Source: JBGSLN01 sp041740675 (GTDB lineage: Bacteria; Pseudomonadota; Gammaproteobacteria; JBGSLN01). Taken from it: a stretch of 11,769 bases of DNA. The notes beneath the pieces are model-generated. The model did not search any database, had not been told where the DNA came from, and saw only the letters and a program-made list of their open reading frames with translations. Of the stretch, positions 1 to 7,186 are shown one piece after another (position 1 is the first letter of the stretch; each line of letters opens with the position of its first letter). The position numbers were made by a program, and so were the translations under genes. The stretch covers positions 1 through 11,769 of the forward strand of contig JBGSLN010000245.1 in NCBI GenBank assembly GCA_041740675.1, in the 5' to 3' direction.

Positions 1-2
1 TA

Positions 3-770
3 AATTTCTTTATTTTTTTTAATCGAAAAAACAAAGATTTTTATCTTGCTTTGTGGTTTATGGGAGGATTTATTTTATCAGTAATTTTGATAAAAGGCTT
101 TTACGAGGAAGCTGCCAATGTCCTTTGGGTACTCTCAGTAGTCTTTGCAGCTTCATCTTTAACCTATTTAGGACAAACTACACAAATTAAATTGAAATAT
201 TCATTTGTGTTTATTTTATTCGTATTATCAATTTGTTATAGCACCATTTTATTTTCTTGTTTTTATAATAATCCTAATTATTATGATATAGGCAGTTCTA
301 ATTGGAAGCCAATTTATAATGAAATTTATGAAACAATGAAAAATCATTCAAGTCATTTTGTAGCGAATTTATTTGATGACAGCATTAGTTTAATACTTGA
401 TGAAGTACAATTTGAAAATGGTGAAGATATTTTTTCTTCAACAGGCATAATGCCTATCGGTTTTTTTGTGGCACAATATGACACACTTTATTATAGTAGA
501 TATAATACTACCAATATTAACATTGATCAGATTGCACAAGAAAATATCAATACAATTGAGATGAAAAAGAATGTAATTGCAGTTACGTACTGTACTGCTG
601 CAGATGCAATGAAAAGTCAAGCATTTGTACCGTATGGGCAAAAGGTCGCTGTCAAGTATGCAATACAAAATCATTCAATTATACAAAACAATCCACAATG
701 GAAATTACTCAAAACTATTAGCTCTCCCTATGGGTGCTTGGCATTATTCTGGTATAATTCAAGTAAATAA
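3..770 (+). CDS. Polytopic membrane protein, C-terminal part (possible GT-C glycosyltransferase), 5' truncated
   Basis: The frame is open to the left edge, so this is the last 255 residues of a longer protein and no start is visible; the TTG at 51 and ATG at 60 lie inside a membrane segment and are unlikely starts. Three hydrophobic stretches are seen, at about visible residues 14-35, 39-58 and 68-90. A soluble tail of about 160 residues follows, rich in Asn, Tyr and Ile, probably periplasmic. Many hydrophobic helices followed by a periplasmic C-terminal domain is the usual layout of GT-C transferases that use polyprenyl-phosphate sugars, but I see no family signature in this part. It lies 42 bases upstream of the aminotransferase, and the downstream genes encode a polyprenyl-phosphate glycosyltransferase and a flippase-like protein. 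A role as the periplasmic transferase of that set is therefore inferred. A PMT-like or other polysaccharide membrane protein is also possible. Confidence 0.6.
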   Translation, partial: NFFIFFNRKNKDFYLALWFMGGFILSVILIKGFYEEAANVLWVLSVVFAASSLTYLGQTTQIKLKYSFVFILFVLSICYSTILFSCFYNNPNYYDIGSSNWKPIYNEIYETMKNHSSHFVANLFDDSISLILDEVQFENGEDIFSSTGIMPIGFFVAQYDTLYYSRYNTTNINIDQIAQENINTIEMKKNVIAVTYCTAADAMKSQAFVPYGQKVAVKYAIQNHSIIQNNPQWKLLKTISSPYGCLALFWYNSSK

Positions 771-812
771 TACAACTAAATAACATATGATTTATAAATA
801 AGTGACTTATAC

Positions 813-1925
813 ATGATTTTACTTAACGATTTTAAACAACAATATGGTAGTTTAAAAAATCAGATATTCGAAGCAATTGATGCTGTCGGTCAAAGTGGTT
901 GGCTGGTATTGGGTAAAGAAGTTCAACAATTTGAAGAACTGACCCAAAGCTTATTAAATTGTTATTATTCAATAGGCTGCGCTAATGGATTAGATGCGTT
1001 GGAATTAGCTCTGCGAGTTTTAGATATTAAACCGGGTGAAAAAGTTCTAACAACACCGCTTAGCGCTTTTGCTACCACACTCGCTATATTGCGAGCGGGA
1101 GGAAAACCTGTTTTTGTAGATGTTGATGAAACGGGCTTAATTGATCTTAAACAATGTGAAATAGCACTACAAAATAATCAAGAGATTAGATTTTTTATTC
1201 CAGTACATTTATTTGGACATGCAATAAATTTAGGACAATTAAAGCATTTAAAAGAAAAACATGAACTGCTTATTATAGAAGATTGTGCCCAAGCTATTTG
1301 TGCTAAATCAAAAGAAATATACGTTGGTAGTATTGGGGAACTTGCTGCTTATAGTCTATATCCTACAAAGAATCTAGGTTGTTATGGCGATGGAGGTTTT
1401 GTAACTACCAATAATTTTGATTATGCTGAAAAAGTTAAGTGTTTGCGAGATTATGGCCAAACAGCAAAATATGAACATAAGTTTTTAGGCTTAAATAGCC
1501 GTTTGGATGAAGTACAAGCTGCGATTTTAAATCGAGCATTGTTACCTAAGCTAGCTGAATTCACTTCTAGACGAAAACAAATTGCAAAATTATACTTAGA
1601 AAATATTACTAACGACTTGATTCAATTACCTAGAATTCCATTAGATTCAGATTCAGTTTGGCATTTATTTCCAATACTTTGTGAGAACCGAGATGAGTTA
1701 CAAACTTTTCTAAAAGCAAAAGGAGTACAAACTGGAGTTCATTATCCAACCCTCATTACAGATCAAATTGCTTTGCATCAAAATCAAAATAATTATGAAA
1801 TTATAGGTTCTTTAAGTCATGCAAAAAAGTTTGCTCAATACGAACTATCTTTACCTTTACATCCTTTTTTAACTGATGCTGAAGTTGAAAAAGTGATTAA
1901 CCAATGTAATCAATGGGAACTATAA
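813..1925 (+). CDS. fdtB: DegT/DnrJ/EryC1-family PLP sugar aminotransferase, FdtB-like
   Basis: This 370-residue protein has the normal length of a nucleotide-sugar aminotransferase. The cofactor aldimine lysine is K186 in SLYPTKNLG, followed by the glycine-rich GDGG. D157 in EDCAQA should hold the PLP ring nitrogen, and NSRLDEVQAA (residues 228-237) is the conserved C-terminal-half signature. The family transfers an amino group from glutamate to a keto-sugar nucleotide. Next to an FdtA/WxcM-type ketoisomerase, the likely substrate is dTDP-3-keto-6-deoxyhexose, giving the 3-amino sugar (FdtB or QdtB role). That specificity is inferred from context, not from residues. The ATG at 813 begins the standard N-terminus (ILLNDFKQQY). 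The upstream ribosome site is weak (AAGTGA), within a small palindrome. The 3' end overlaps the next gene by 13 bases, implying coupled translation. Confidence 0.9.
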   Translation: MILLNDFKQQYGSLKNQIFEAIDAVGQSGWLVLGKEVQQFEELTQSLLNCYYSIGCANGLDALELALRVLDIKPGEKVLTTPLSAFATTLAILRAGGKPVFVDVDETGLIDLKQCEIALQNNQEIRFFIPVHLFGHAINLGQLKHLKEKHELLIIEDCAQAICAKSKEIYVGSIGELAAYSLYPTKNLGCYGDGGFVTTNNFDYAEKVKCLRDYGQTAKYEHKFLGLNSRLDEVQAAILNRALLPKLAEFTSRRKQIAKLYLENITNDLIQLPRIPLDSDSVWHLFPILCENRDELQTFLKAKGVQTGVHYPTLITDQIALHQNQNNYEIIGSLSHAKKFAQYELSLPLHPFLTDAEVEKVINQCNQWEL

Positions 1926-2860
1926 CAGTGTTTTCGTTAATTATTCCTGTATATAAAAACGAAGCTTCAATTAGTGATTTACTTGAAGTTATAAAAAAAT
2001 TATCCATAAATTTGATTGATCCGTTAGAAGTAATCTTTGTTATTGATGGTAGCCCAGACAAATCATTTGAAATTTTATCCGAAAAATTAAATCATTATAC
2101 TAAAAGCTATAAAGCAAAACTCATTTGTCTTTCGAGAAACTTTGGTTCATTTGCAGCTATAAAAACAGGATTGGCACATGCTTCAGGCAAATTTATTGCA
2201 GTAATGGCAGCAGATTTGCAAGAGCCAATAGAATTAATTGAATCATTTTTTAAAAGTTTAAAAACAGAAAATATTGATATAACATTGGGAACACGTACAA
2301 CTAGAAATGATCCTTATTTGAGTAAATTATTATCTTCTATTTATTGGAAATTATACAAAAAATTTATTATTAAAGATATGCCAAAAGGAGGCATAGATAT
2401 CTTTGGTTGTAATTGTTTAGTAAGAGATGAACTTATTAAGTTAGATGAATCTCATTCAAGTTTAATTGGACTATTGATGTGGGTTGGCTTTAGACGTAAA
2501 CTGATTGATTATATTCGTTTACCTAGACAACATGGTAAAAGTGCATGGACTTTTGCAAAAAAATTAAAATATTTAAATAATAGTATTTTTGCTTTTTCAA
2601 ATTTGCCTATACGAATAATAACAATTCTTGGAATATTTGCTTCGATAATCGCGTTTATTTTAGGAATTATTGTTATTTATGATAGATTGTTCAATCATAT
2701 TTTAGTTCCAGGGTATGCAGCAACCTTGCTGACTATTTTATTTTTCACGGGCATCAATATGTTTAGTTTAGGTTTAGTGGGTTCTTATGTTTGGCGAACT
2801 TATGAAAACTCAAAAATGCGACCGACGCATATCATTAGATTAACTAAGGAGTTTAATTAA
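1913..2860 (+). CDS. Polyprenyl-phosphate family-2 glycosyltransferase (GtrB/DPM-like)
   Basis: This 315-residue protein has a GT-A domain at about 5-215 and two C-terminal membrane helices at about 233-256 and 268-293, the layout of GtrB, ArnC and DPM-type enzymes. These load a sugar from its nucleotide onto undecaprenyl phosphate on the cytoplasmic face. Visible motifs are SLIIPVYKNE near the N-terminus, IDGSPD (44-49), LSRNFG (73-78), AADLQEP (99-105) and RQHGKSAW (205-212), where RxxGxS is typical. The usual DADLQD is AADLQE, so the first Asp of the DxD is Ala while D101 is kept. The ATG at 1913 overlaps the aminotransferase gene and has no clear ribosome site. A GTG at 1928, which keeps the whole catalytic core, is an alternative start. 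The neighbours suggest the cargo is a 3-acetamido-3,6-dideoxyhexose. Confidence 0.87.
   Translation: MGTITVFSLIIPVYKNEASISDLLEVIKKLSINLIDPLEVIFVIDGSPDKSFEILSEKLNHYTKSYKAKLICLSRNFGSFAAIKTGLAHASGKFIAVMAADLQEPIELIESFFKSLKTENIDITLGTRTTRNDPYLSKLLSSIYWKLYKKFIIKDMPKGGIDIFGCNCLVRDELIKLDESHSSLIGLLMWVGFRRKLIDYIRLPRQHGKSAWTFAKKLKYLNNSIFAFSNLPIRIITILGIFASIIAFILGIIVIYDRLFNHILVPGYAATLLTILFFTGINMFSLGLVGSYVWRTYENSKMRPTHIIRLTKEFN
2846..2851 (+). promoter_or_regulatory. Ribosome binding site AAGGAG for the bifunctional sugar enzyme
   Basis: A near-perfect Shine-Dalgarno AAGGAG lies inside the last codons of the glycosyltransferase gene, 9 bases before the ATG at 2861. That ATG abuts the previous stop codon directly. 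The strong site supports this start and suggests translation independent of the upstream gene. Confidence 0.7.
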
Positions 2861-3787
2861 ATGCAAAATGAGATTTTTGTTCACGATAAGGCAATCTGTG
2901 AAACTCGGCAAGTTGGAGCAAAAACAAGAATTTGGGCTTTTTCACATATTTTGCCCGACGCCAAAATTGGCGAAAATTGTAATATTTGCGAACATGTTTT
3001 TATTGAAAATAACGTTATTATTGGCAATAATGTTACGATTAAAAGCGGCGTTCAACTTTGGGACGGTGTTGAACTTGAAGACAATACATTTATTGGTCCT
3101 AATGTAACCTTTACGAATGATCATTTTCCTCGAAGCAAGGAATACCCAGAAAAATTTTTAAATACAACAGTTCACAAAGGCGCTTCTATTGGAGCAAATG
3201 CAACTATATTACCCGGAATTGAAGTTGGTCAATATGCAATGGTCGGAGCTGGTTCTGTAGTGACAATGAATATTCCCGCACATGCAATTGTTGTGGGAAA
3301 TCCAGCTAAAATTATTGGTTTTAATGATGCGGAAATATTTAAAATTGATAAAGATCATATAAAAAGCGTAACTGACACATTCTTGTCCCACGTGAAAGTT
3401 TGTGCTGTTTCAGAGTTTGTTGATAATAGAGGAAACTTAACTTTTTTTGAATTCGGTAAAGAAATTCCTTTTTTACCTAAACGTTCATTTATGATTTTTA
3501 ATGTTCCAACGAATAAATTCCGAGGAAACCATGCTCACCGAGAAGGACATCAATTTGTTATTTGTATCAAAGGGTCAGTGACAATTGTTACTGATGATGG
3601 ATATGTCAGACAAAAAATAATGCTAGATTCAACTAATGTAGGCTTACATATTCAACCAAAAGTATGGAATGTACTGTATGATTTTTCTGAAAATGCCGCA
3701 GTGATAGTCTTTACCTCAGAATATTATGATAGAGAAGATTATATCAATCAGTATCCTGAGCTAATCAAATTAAATTGTAAAAAATAA
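2861..3787 (+). CDS. fdtD: Bifunctional sugar N-acetyltransferase / dTDP-4-keto-6-deoxyglucose 3,4-ketoisomerase (FdtD/WxcM-like)
   Basis: This 308-residue protein has two catalytic domains. Residues 1-155 form a left-handed beta-helix acetyltransferase: hexapeptide repeats such as IGENCN, IGNNVT and IGPNVT, the TNDHFPR segment (85-91, with candidate catalytic H88), and a C-terminal acetyl-CoA coil ending VVGNPAKIIG. Residues 178-308 are a cupin 3,4-ketoisomerase of the FdtA/QdtA type, with RGNHAH (221-226; active-site H224 and H226), VGLHIQPKVW and FTSEYYDREDY. The order matches the known fused enzymes FdtD (Shewanella denitrificans) and WxcM (Xanthomonas). The isomerase makes a 3-keto sugar for the aminotransferase upstream, and the N-terminal domain acetylates the resulting amine, giving dTDP-Fuc3NAc or dTDP-Qui3NAc. 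R190 in DNRG resembles FdtA (galacto product), but N270 in PKVWN matches neither the FdtA His nor the QdtA Arg as I recall them. RmlA and RmlB, needed upstream in the pathway, are not in this window. Confidence 0.9.
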   Translation: MQNEIFVHDKAICETRQVGAKTRIWAFSHILPDAKIGENCNICEHVFIENNVIIGNNVTIKSGVQLWDGVELEDNTFIGPNVTFTNDHFPRSKEYPEKFLNTTVHKGASIGANATILPGIEVGQYAMVGAGSVVTMNIPAHAIVVGNPAKIIGFNDAEIFKIDKDHIKSVTDTFLSHVKVCAVSEFVDNRGNLTFFEFGKEIPFLPKRSFMIFNVPTNKFRGNHAHREGHQFVICIKGSVTIVTDDGYVRQKIMLDSTNVGLHIQPKVWNVLYDFSENAAVIVFTSEYYDREDYINQYPELIKLNCKK

Positions 3788-4149
3788 TGTTAAATCGGCT
3801 GGATTGGTTATTATTAGTAATTGGAGTAGTTTTGAGTGCTAGTGGTGCAATCTTACTTAAAGTAGGCGCTGTTAATATTAGTTATTCTACGAACTTAGTT
3901 AGTGTTGCTTCGCAAATTATCTTGAATTGGAAAATAATTCTAGGGGTATTATTTTATGCAATTCCCGTATTAATTTGGATTTATCTTTTAAAGTCTATTG
4001 ATGTCAGCTATCTGCAACCCTTATTCGCTTCAATTTATGTCATCACTCCGCTTTTTGCGAAATGGTTTTTAGGCGAAGATCTTAATCCAATTAAATGGAT
4101 TGGCATTAGTATAGTCATTATAGGTATTGTTATTTTTGCACGCGGCTAA
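3787..4149 (+). CDS. Small four-helix SMR/EamA-type membrane protein, putative lipid-linked sugar flippase
   Basis: This 120-residue, almost wholly hydrophobic protein has four predicted helices at about 7-25, 45-67, 72-92 and 101-118. The segment SYLQPLFASIYVITPLFAKW followed by FLGEDLNPIKWIGI is the typical EamA/SMR helix 3 - loop - helix 4 signature. The same fold occurs in ArnE/ArnF, the pair proposed to flip undecaprenyl-phosphate-aminoarabinose. The ATG shares its A with the preceding TAA (TAATG at 3785-3789), so translation is probably by reinitiation after the bifunctional enzyme. Gene size, fold and position after a polyprenyl-phosphate glycosyltransferase suggest it moves the lipid-linked sugar across the inner membrane. 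As a single short subunit it would need to dimerise. A drug-efflux SMR role is possible but does not fit the locus. Confidence 0.82.
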   Translation: MLNRLDWLLLVIGVVLSASGAILLKVGAVNISYSTNLVSVASQIILNWKIILGVLFYAIPVLIWIYLLKSIDVSYLQPLFASIYVITPLFAKWFLGEDLNPIKWIGISIVIIGIVIFARG

Positions 4150-4211
4150 AAAATTGCTATAAGATAAATAACTCGAACACTTTTTTTCAAAAAGCTACAT
4201 ATTTTTCATTA

Positions 4212-6578
4212 TTAATTATTTACATCAATTGCTTCTTCATCACAAATAATCCTACTTAATAAAATATTTTGTTGTCTTAGTTCAACCTCTAAGGCACTTT
4301 CAACTTTTTCAGCTGAATAGTGTGATAGGAATAAATTCATTACCCGATTAACACCTTCTGGTTTTATTGAACGTAAATCTTTTTCAAAATATTGTCCATA
4401 TGTATAATTACCTGTAATAATTTCATAGGAAGGAAAATATTCACATATTGGATATTGTTGGCATATTTCTGTTACGGAAGCACGTAACACCGATTTACTA
4501 TAGGTTGTTGCCACAAGCACGTGAAGATTTTCATAAGTAGCTATGAGTGGGACAGGAGAAACAGTTAATATCATTTTTGCTTTAGGATTTAGTTTTAATA
4601 ATTTTTCTATAAATATATTCATATCAGTAACGACATCAGAAACAGAAAAATTTATAAATTCATAAATATTTGGATCTATTGCACCTGCAACCACACCTGG
4701 AGCAAGGGGATAAACCGCACCATCAAGTTTATTTCTCCATGATTCAGTTAACCCTAAGGTAAAGATAAAAACATCTAAATTTTCAAACATTTGTCGCACA
4801 GCAGCTAAATGTTTTTCTTTAGATTTTTCTAATTCAATTATAGATGCAAAGCCATCAGGTTCAATTTGCGGGCGGAATGGATCTACAAATCTATTATCAC
4901 TACGTATCCAATAACTTTCTGTTGGAATAAAAGTGCCATATGCACGTTCAAACAACTGTAATAATTGGCGACTTGTATAAATATTTCCGAAACGAGCAGA
5001 GAACACTCCAAAATTGCGACGTTGTTGTTCATCTAATTGAAGTTCTTCTTCTCTTTCTGAAACATAAAAGTTAAAACCAGACTTCGCTAAGGTGCGAGAG
5101 ATATGTTGTGCAAAACAACTCCCTGCCGTAACAATTTTAGTATTAGAATATAGCTTTATAGCAGTGCCTACAACTGGATCAACTTCTTTCATAGTTACAT
5201 GTTCAATGGCACGACGCCAAAATTGATAATCTGGTAAACCATGATAAGGATTTGTAGTTTTATTTAGTGATATTTCAGTGCTTGGATTAGTAGTTTTTGC
5301 ATCATTAACTAAATATCTTTTTTTGAGAAAATCATTTAACTCTTTAAAGCGTGGTGATGAAATAGTTGGAGAAAATAACTCTTCTTTGCTAAATTCAGAA
5401 AAAATTTTAAAAGAAATTGCTATAAACTCTTCCAACGACTTAAAAGAACAACCTTTAAATTGATAATCACCATTAATTCCTAGTTTCTCTCCAATTTCAG
5501 GATATACTGGCCAAACCGATCCATCTCCCAAATTGTCATGTATCTGCGAGACATTAATAGGTGGGATTATGATTCCTTCTCTAGCTAAAATTTCACGAGT
5601 GAGATCAGCAAGCACAAATAATTTTGGATGATTATGAGTGTGCATCCAGCAGCCTTGTTTTGACCATTGCTCTATCAGGGTGTTAAGCGGCAATCCAGCT
5701 ATTTTGCTTTCTTCAATTAAAAATTCTTTTGATGAAGTAAAGTAATCGAAGTAGCCTAAGTTCTCGAATACGTCAGCAGCAAATAAATTTAAAGTTTCTG
5801 AAATACTAAAATTGTTTAACCAGCCAAAAAAAATAAGTGCGGATTGATAATCACCCAAAAATCCTTTGACCACATTTTGTTTTGAGGTATAAACATGACA
5901 AATGTCAGGATGAAAAGCTGAAAATGTAATTCTTGGAATTATTCTAATTTTGAAGCGAAACTTTGGAAAATTTTCCATGATAAAGTCATTAAGAAAATGT
6001 TCTGAATGCAGAAGGATTAAATCATTTTCAGATAATAGAGGAGCAAGATTAAGTTTCTTTGATTTTATATTATTAACCGTTTCTTCAGTAGTCAAAATGG
6101 AGGTCGCTGTTATCTTTCCGCTAGATATAATATTCAATATACGTGCGATTTCTACAGCCTGACAATTACCAATGAAAAGTAGGTTGAAGTTCGATAAGTT
6201 CCTATCAGGTATTTGTATATGTAGCTTCGCTGTCTCAAATCCTTCTTTTTCAAACCAAGTAATATTCTCAAATACTAAGGTCAAGTTCAGAATATAGCTT
6301 CCTGACATACTTGGAGCTTCAATAAGCATTTTTGTTTTTACTGGTTGTGCGGGACAAATTCCTTCTTCAGGTAAGGGGCTACGTAACCCATCCCAAACAA
6401 TAACTTCTCCAGAAATTTTCATCCAATGATAAGATAATCTAATCTGATCTGAATCAGTTGCTATCCAAGGTTTTTCACTAAAATTAGATACCTCAACATT
6501 AATCCATTGTTGTTCACCAACATTCATGATTTTAAGTGGTTCGATAACTTTGATTGTTCCAGTAAAATAATTACTCAT
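4212..6578 (-). CDS. Three-domain Ig-like / WcbI-like / GSCFA protein
   Basis: This protein has 788 residues. Residues 1-125 look like an Ig-like beta-sandwich (VEVSNFSEKPW, LSYHW, VWDGLRSPLP), a type often attached to glycosyltransferases and methyltransferases in polysaccharide loci. Residues 130-370 resemble WcbI, a capsule-biosynthesis family reported to bind CoA: the GNCQA motif is at 137-141 and an HTHNHP cluster at 313-318. Residues 450-765 are a GSCFA domain, an SGNH-hydrolase relative: AGSCFAQHI with candidate nucleophile S487, then FTLGLTESW (606-614) and TVSPVP (672-677). Together they suggest acyl transfer to or removal from a glycan; the substrate is unknown. No signal peptide is seen, so it is probably cytoplasmic. 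The ATG start has a weak AAGG site about 12 bases upstream. The gene stands alone and converges on region 1 with 62 bases between them. Confidence 0.85.
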   Translation of the reverse strand: MSNYFTGTIKVIEPLKIMNVGEQQWINVEVSNFSEKPWIATDSDQIRLSYHWMKISGEVIVWDGLRSPLPEEGICPAQPVKTKMLIEAPSMSGSYILNLTLVFENITWFEKEGFETAKLHIQIPDRNLSNFNLLFIGNCQAVEIARILNIISSGKITATSILTTEETVNNIKSKKLNLAPLLSENDLILLHSEHFLNDFIMENFPKFRFKIRIIPRITFSAFHPDICHVYTSKQNVVKGFLGDYQSALIFFGWLNNFSISETLNLFAADVFENLGYFDYFTSSKEFLIEESKIAGLPLNTLIEQWSKQGCWMHTHNHPKLFVLADLTREILAREGIIIPPINVSQIHDNLGDGSVWPVYPEIGEKLGINGDYQFKGCSFKSLEEFIAISFKIFSEFSKEELFSPTISSPRFKELNDFLKKRYLVNDAKTTNPSTEISLNKTTNPYHGLPDYQFWRRAIEHVTMKEVDPVVGTAIKLYSNTKIVTAGSCFAQHISRTLAKSGFNFYVSEREEELQLDEQQRRNFGVFSARFGNIYTSRQLLQLFERAYGTFIPTESYWIRSDNRFVDPFRPQIEPDGFASIIELEKSKEKHLAAVRQMFENLDVFIFTLGLTESWRNKLDGAVYPLAPGVVAGAIDPNIYEFINFSVSDVVTDMNIFIEKLLKLNPKAKMILTVSPVPLIATYENLHVLVATTYSKSVLRASVTEICQQYPICEYFPSYEIITGNYTYGQYFEKDLRSIKPEGVNRVMNLFLSHYSAEKVESALEVELRQQNILLSRIICDEEAIDVNN

Positions 6579-6653
6579 ATTATGACGGCCTTAAATAAGT
6601 CTACCTAGGTTAAAGATGGGATAAAAAACTACTTAATTTAAAAAGTATAAAGT

Positions 6654-6681
6654 ATTATAAACTCTCAAATATTAATAGCAA
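6654..6681 (-). promoter_or_regulatory. Putative sigma-70 promoter for the GSCFA gene
   Basis: On the minus strand a TTGCTA -35 box (6676-6681) is followed after 16 bases by a perfect TATAAT -10 box (6654-6659). It lies about 75 bases upstream of the ATG at 6578 and points towards it. The surrounding DNA is very AT-rich, so chance matches are common. The rest of 6579-6810 shows no gene that I can support. Confidence 0.4.
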
Positions 6682-6810
6682 CCTTATATAGGTAGTCGTT
6701 AGTGGTTTCTAGTCTCACAAATATTTATTTCGTCATTTAATCGAACCTAAAAATTAGCGTGGCTTTAGATTAATTTTATAATTCTTTATTCCAAAATATC
6801 TGTCCGACCA

Positions 6811-7147
6811 ATGACGCTCTATATAATAATCACAACATCCTGTAATGCAGACAGGATTATACGTTTCTAGAATTTTTCCAATGTCGAAGACGAGTTAAAG
6901 AAAATTTTTCGAGCTTAACACAATACAGCTATGAACATATATTCATTGATAATTGCTCGCAAGACAAAACAATTCGATTTTGAAGGGACTTGCCAAAAAA
7001 GACAAAAATGTAAAAATCATCGTGAACAATCGAAATTTTGAGTAAGTACAGTCACCCTTTTATGGTTTATTATAATTTTCAGGTATTAGTTTGTTTATAG
7101 CTTTAGTATTTTTGATAATTAAATTTATTTTTTATGAAAGTCATTAA
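6811..7147 (+). pseudogene. Degraded family-2 glycosyltransferase remnant
   Basis: Reading across three frames recovers a typical polyprenyl-phosphate glycosyltransferase. Frame 1 from the ATG at 6811 gives MTLYIIITTSCNADRI, an amber stop at 6868, then NVEDELKKIF. At about 6915 the match moves to another frame giving YEHIFIDNCSQDKT, the family's (D/N)-x-S-x-D region. At about 6980 it moves again, giving LAKKDKNVKIIVNNRNF, stops at 7043 and 7073 around VQSPFYGLL, and finally one C-terminal hydrophobic helix with LIIKFIFYES before TAA at 7145. Intact relatives have about 310 residues; here about 110 codons remain, so most of the middle, including the DxD and acceptor region, is deleted. No functional product is expected. 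It lies directly before a second broken gene for a flippase-like protein on the same strand. Family assignment is by motif reading only. Confidence 0.72.
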
Positions 7148-7186
7148 TAAAAAACGTTCAAGAGCTATTTGTGAAAATTAGACCCT

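Noticed and set aside
438..674. Minus-strand open frame of 78 codons within the first gene
   Set aside because: It lies opposite a coding frame with clear continuity, is Cys-, Ile- and Asn-rich without motifs, and has no supported start.
2868..3391. Short open frames on both strands inside the acetyltransferase-isomerase gene
   Set aside because: They are shadows of a gene with full catalytic motifs; the repeated hexapeptide codons give open alternative frames.
4180..4194. Possible hairpin (CTTTTT, TTC loop, AAAAAG) between convergent genes as a terminator
   Set aside because: The stem is almost all A-T with no G-C core, so it would be too weak to support as an intrinsic terminator.
5835..5843. 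AAGTGCGGA, one base from the Haemophilus DNA uptake core
   Set aside because: A single inexact copy in nearly 12 kb is not evidence for an uptake-sequence genome.
5278..6162. Plus-strand frames of 61 and 70 codons opposite the GSCFA gene
   Set aside because: They are antisense to a conserved 788-codon gene, with no ribosome sites or recognisable proteins.
6579..6810. AT-rich gap searched for insertion-sequence ends, RNA genes or more pseudogene pieces
   Set aside because: Apart from a possible minus-strand promoter, I found no terminal repeats, RNA structure or readable protein blocks.
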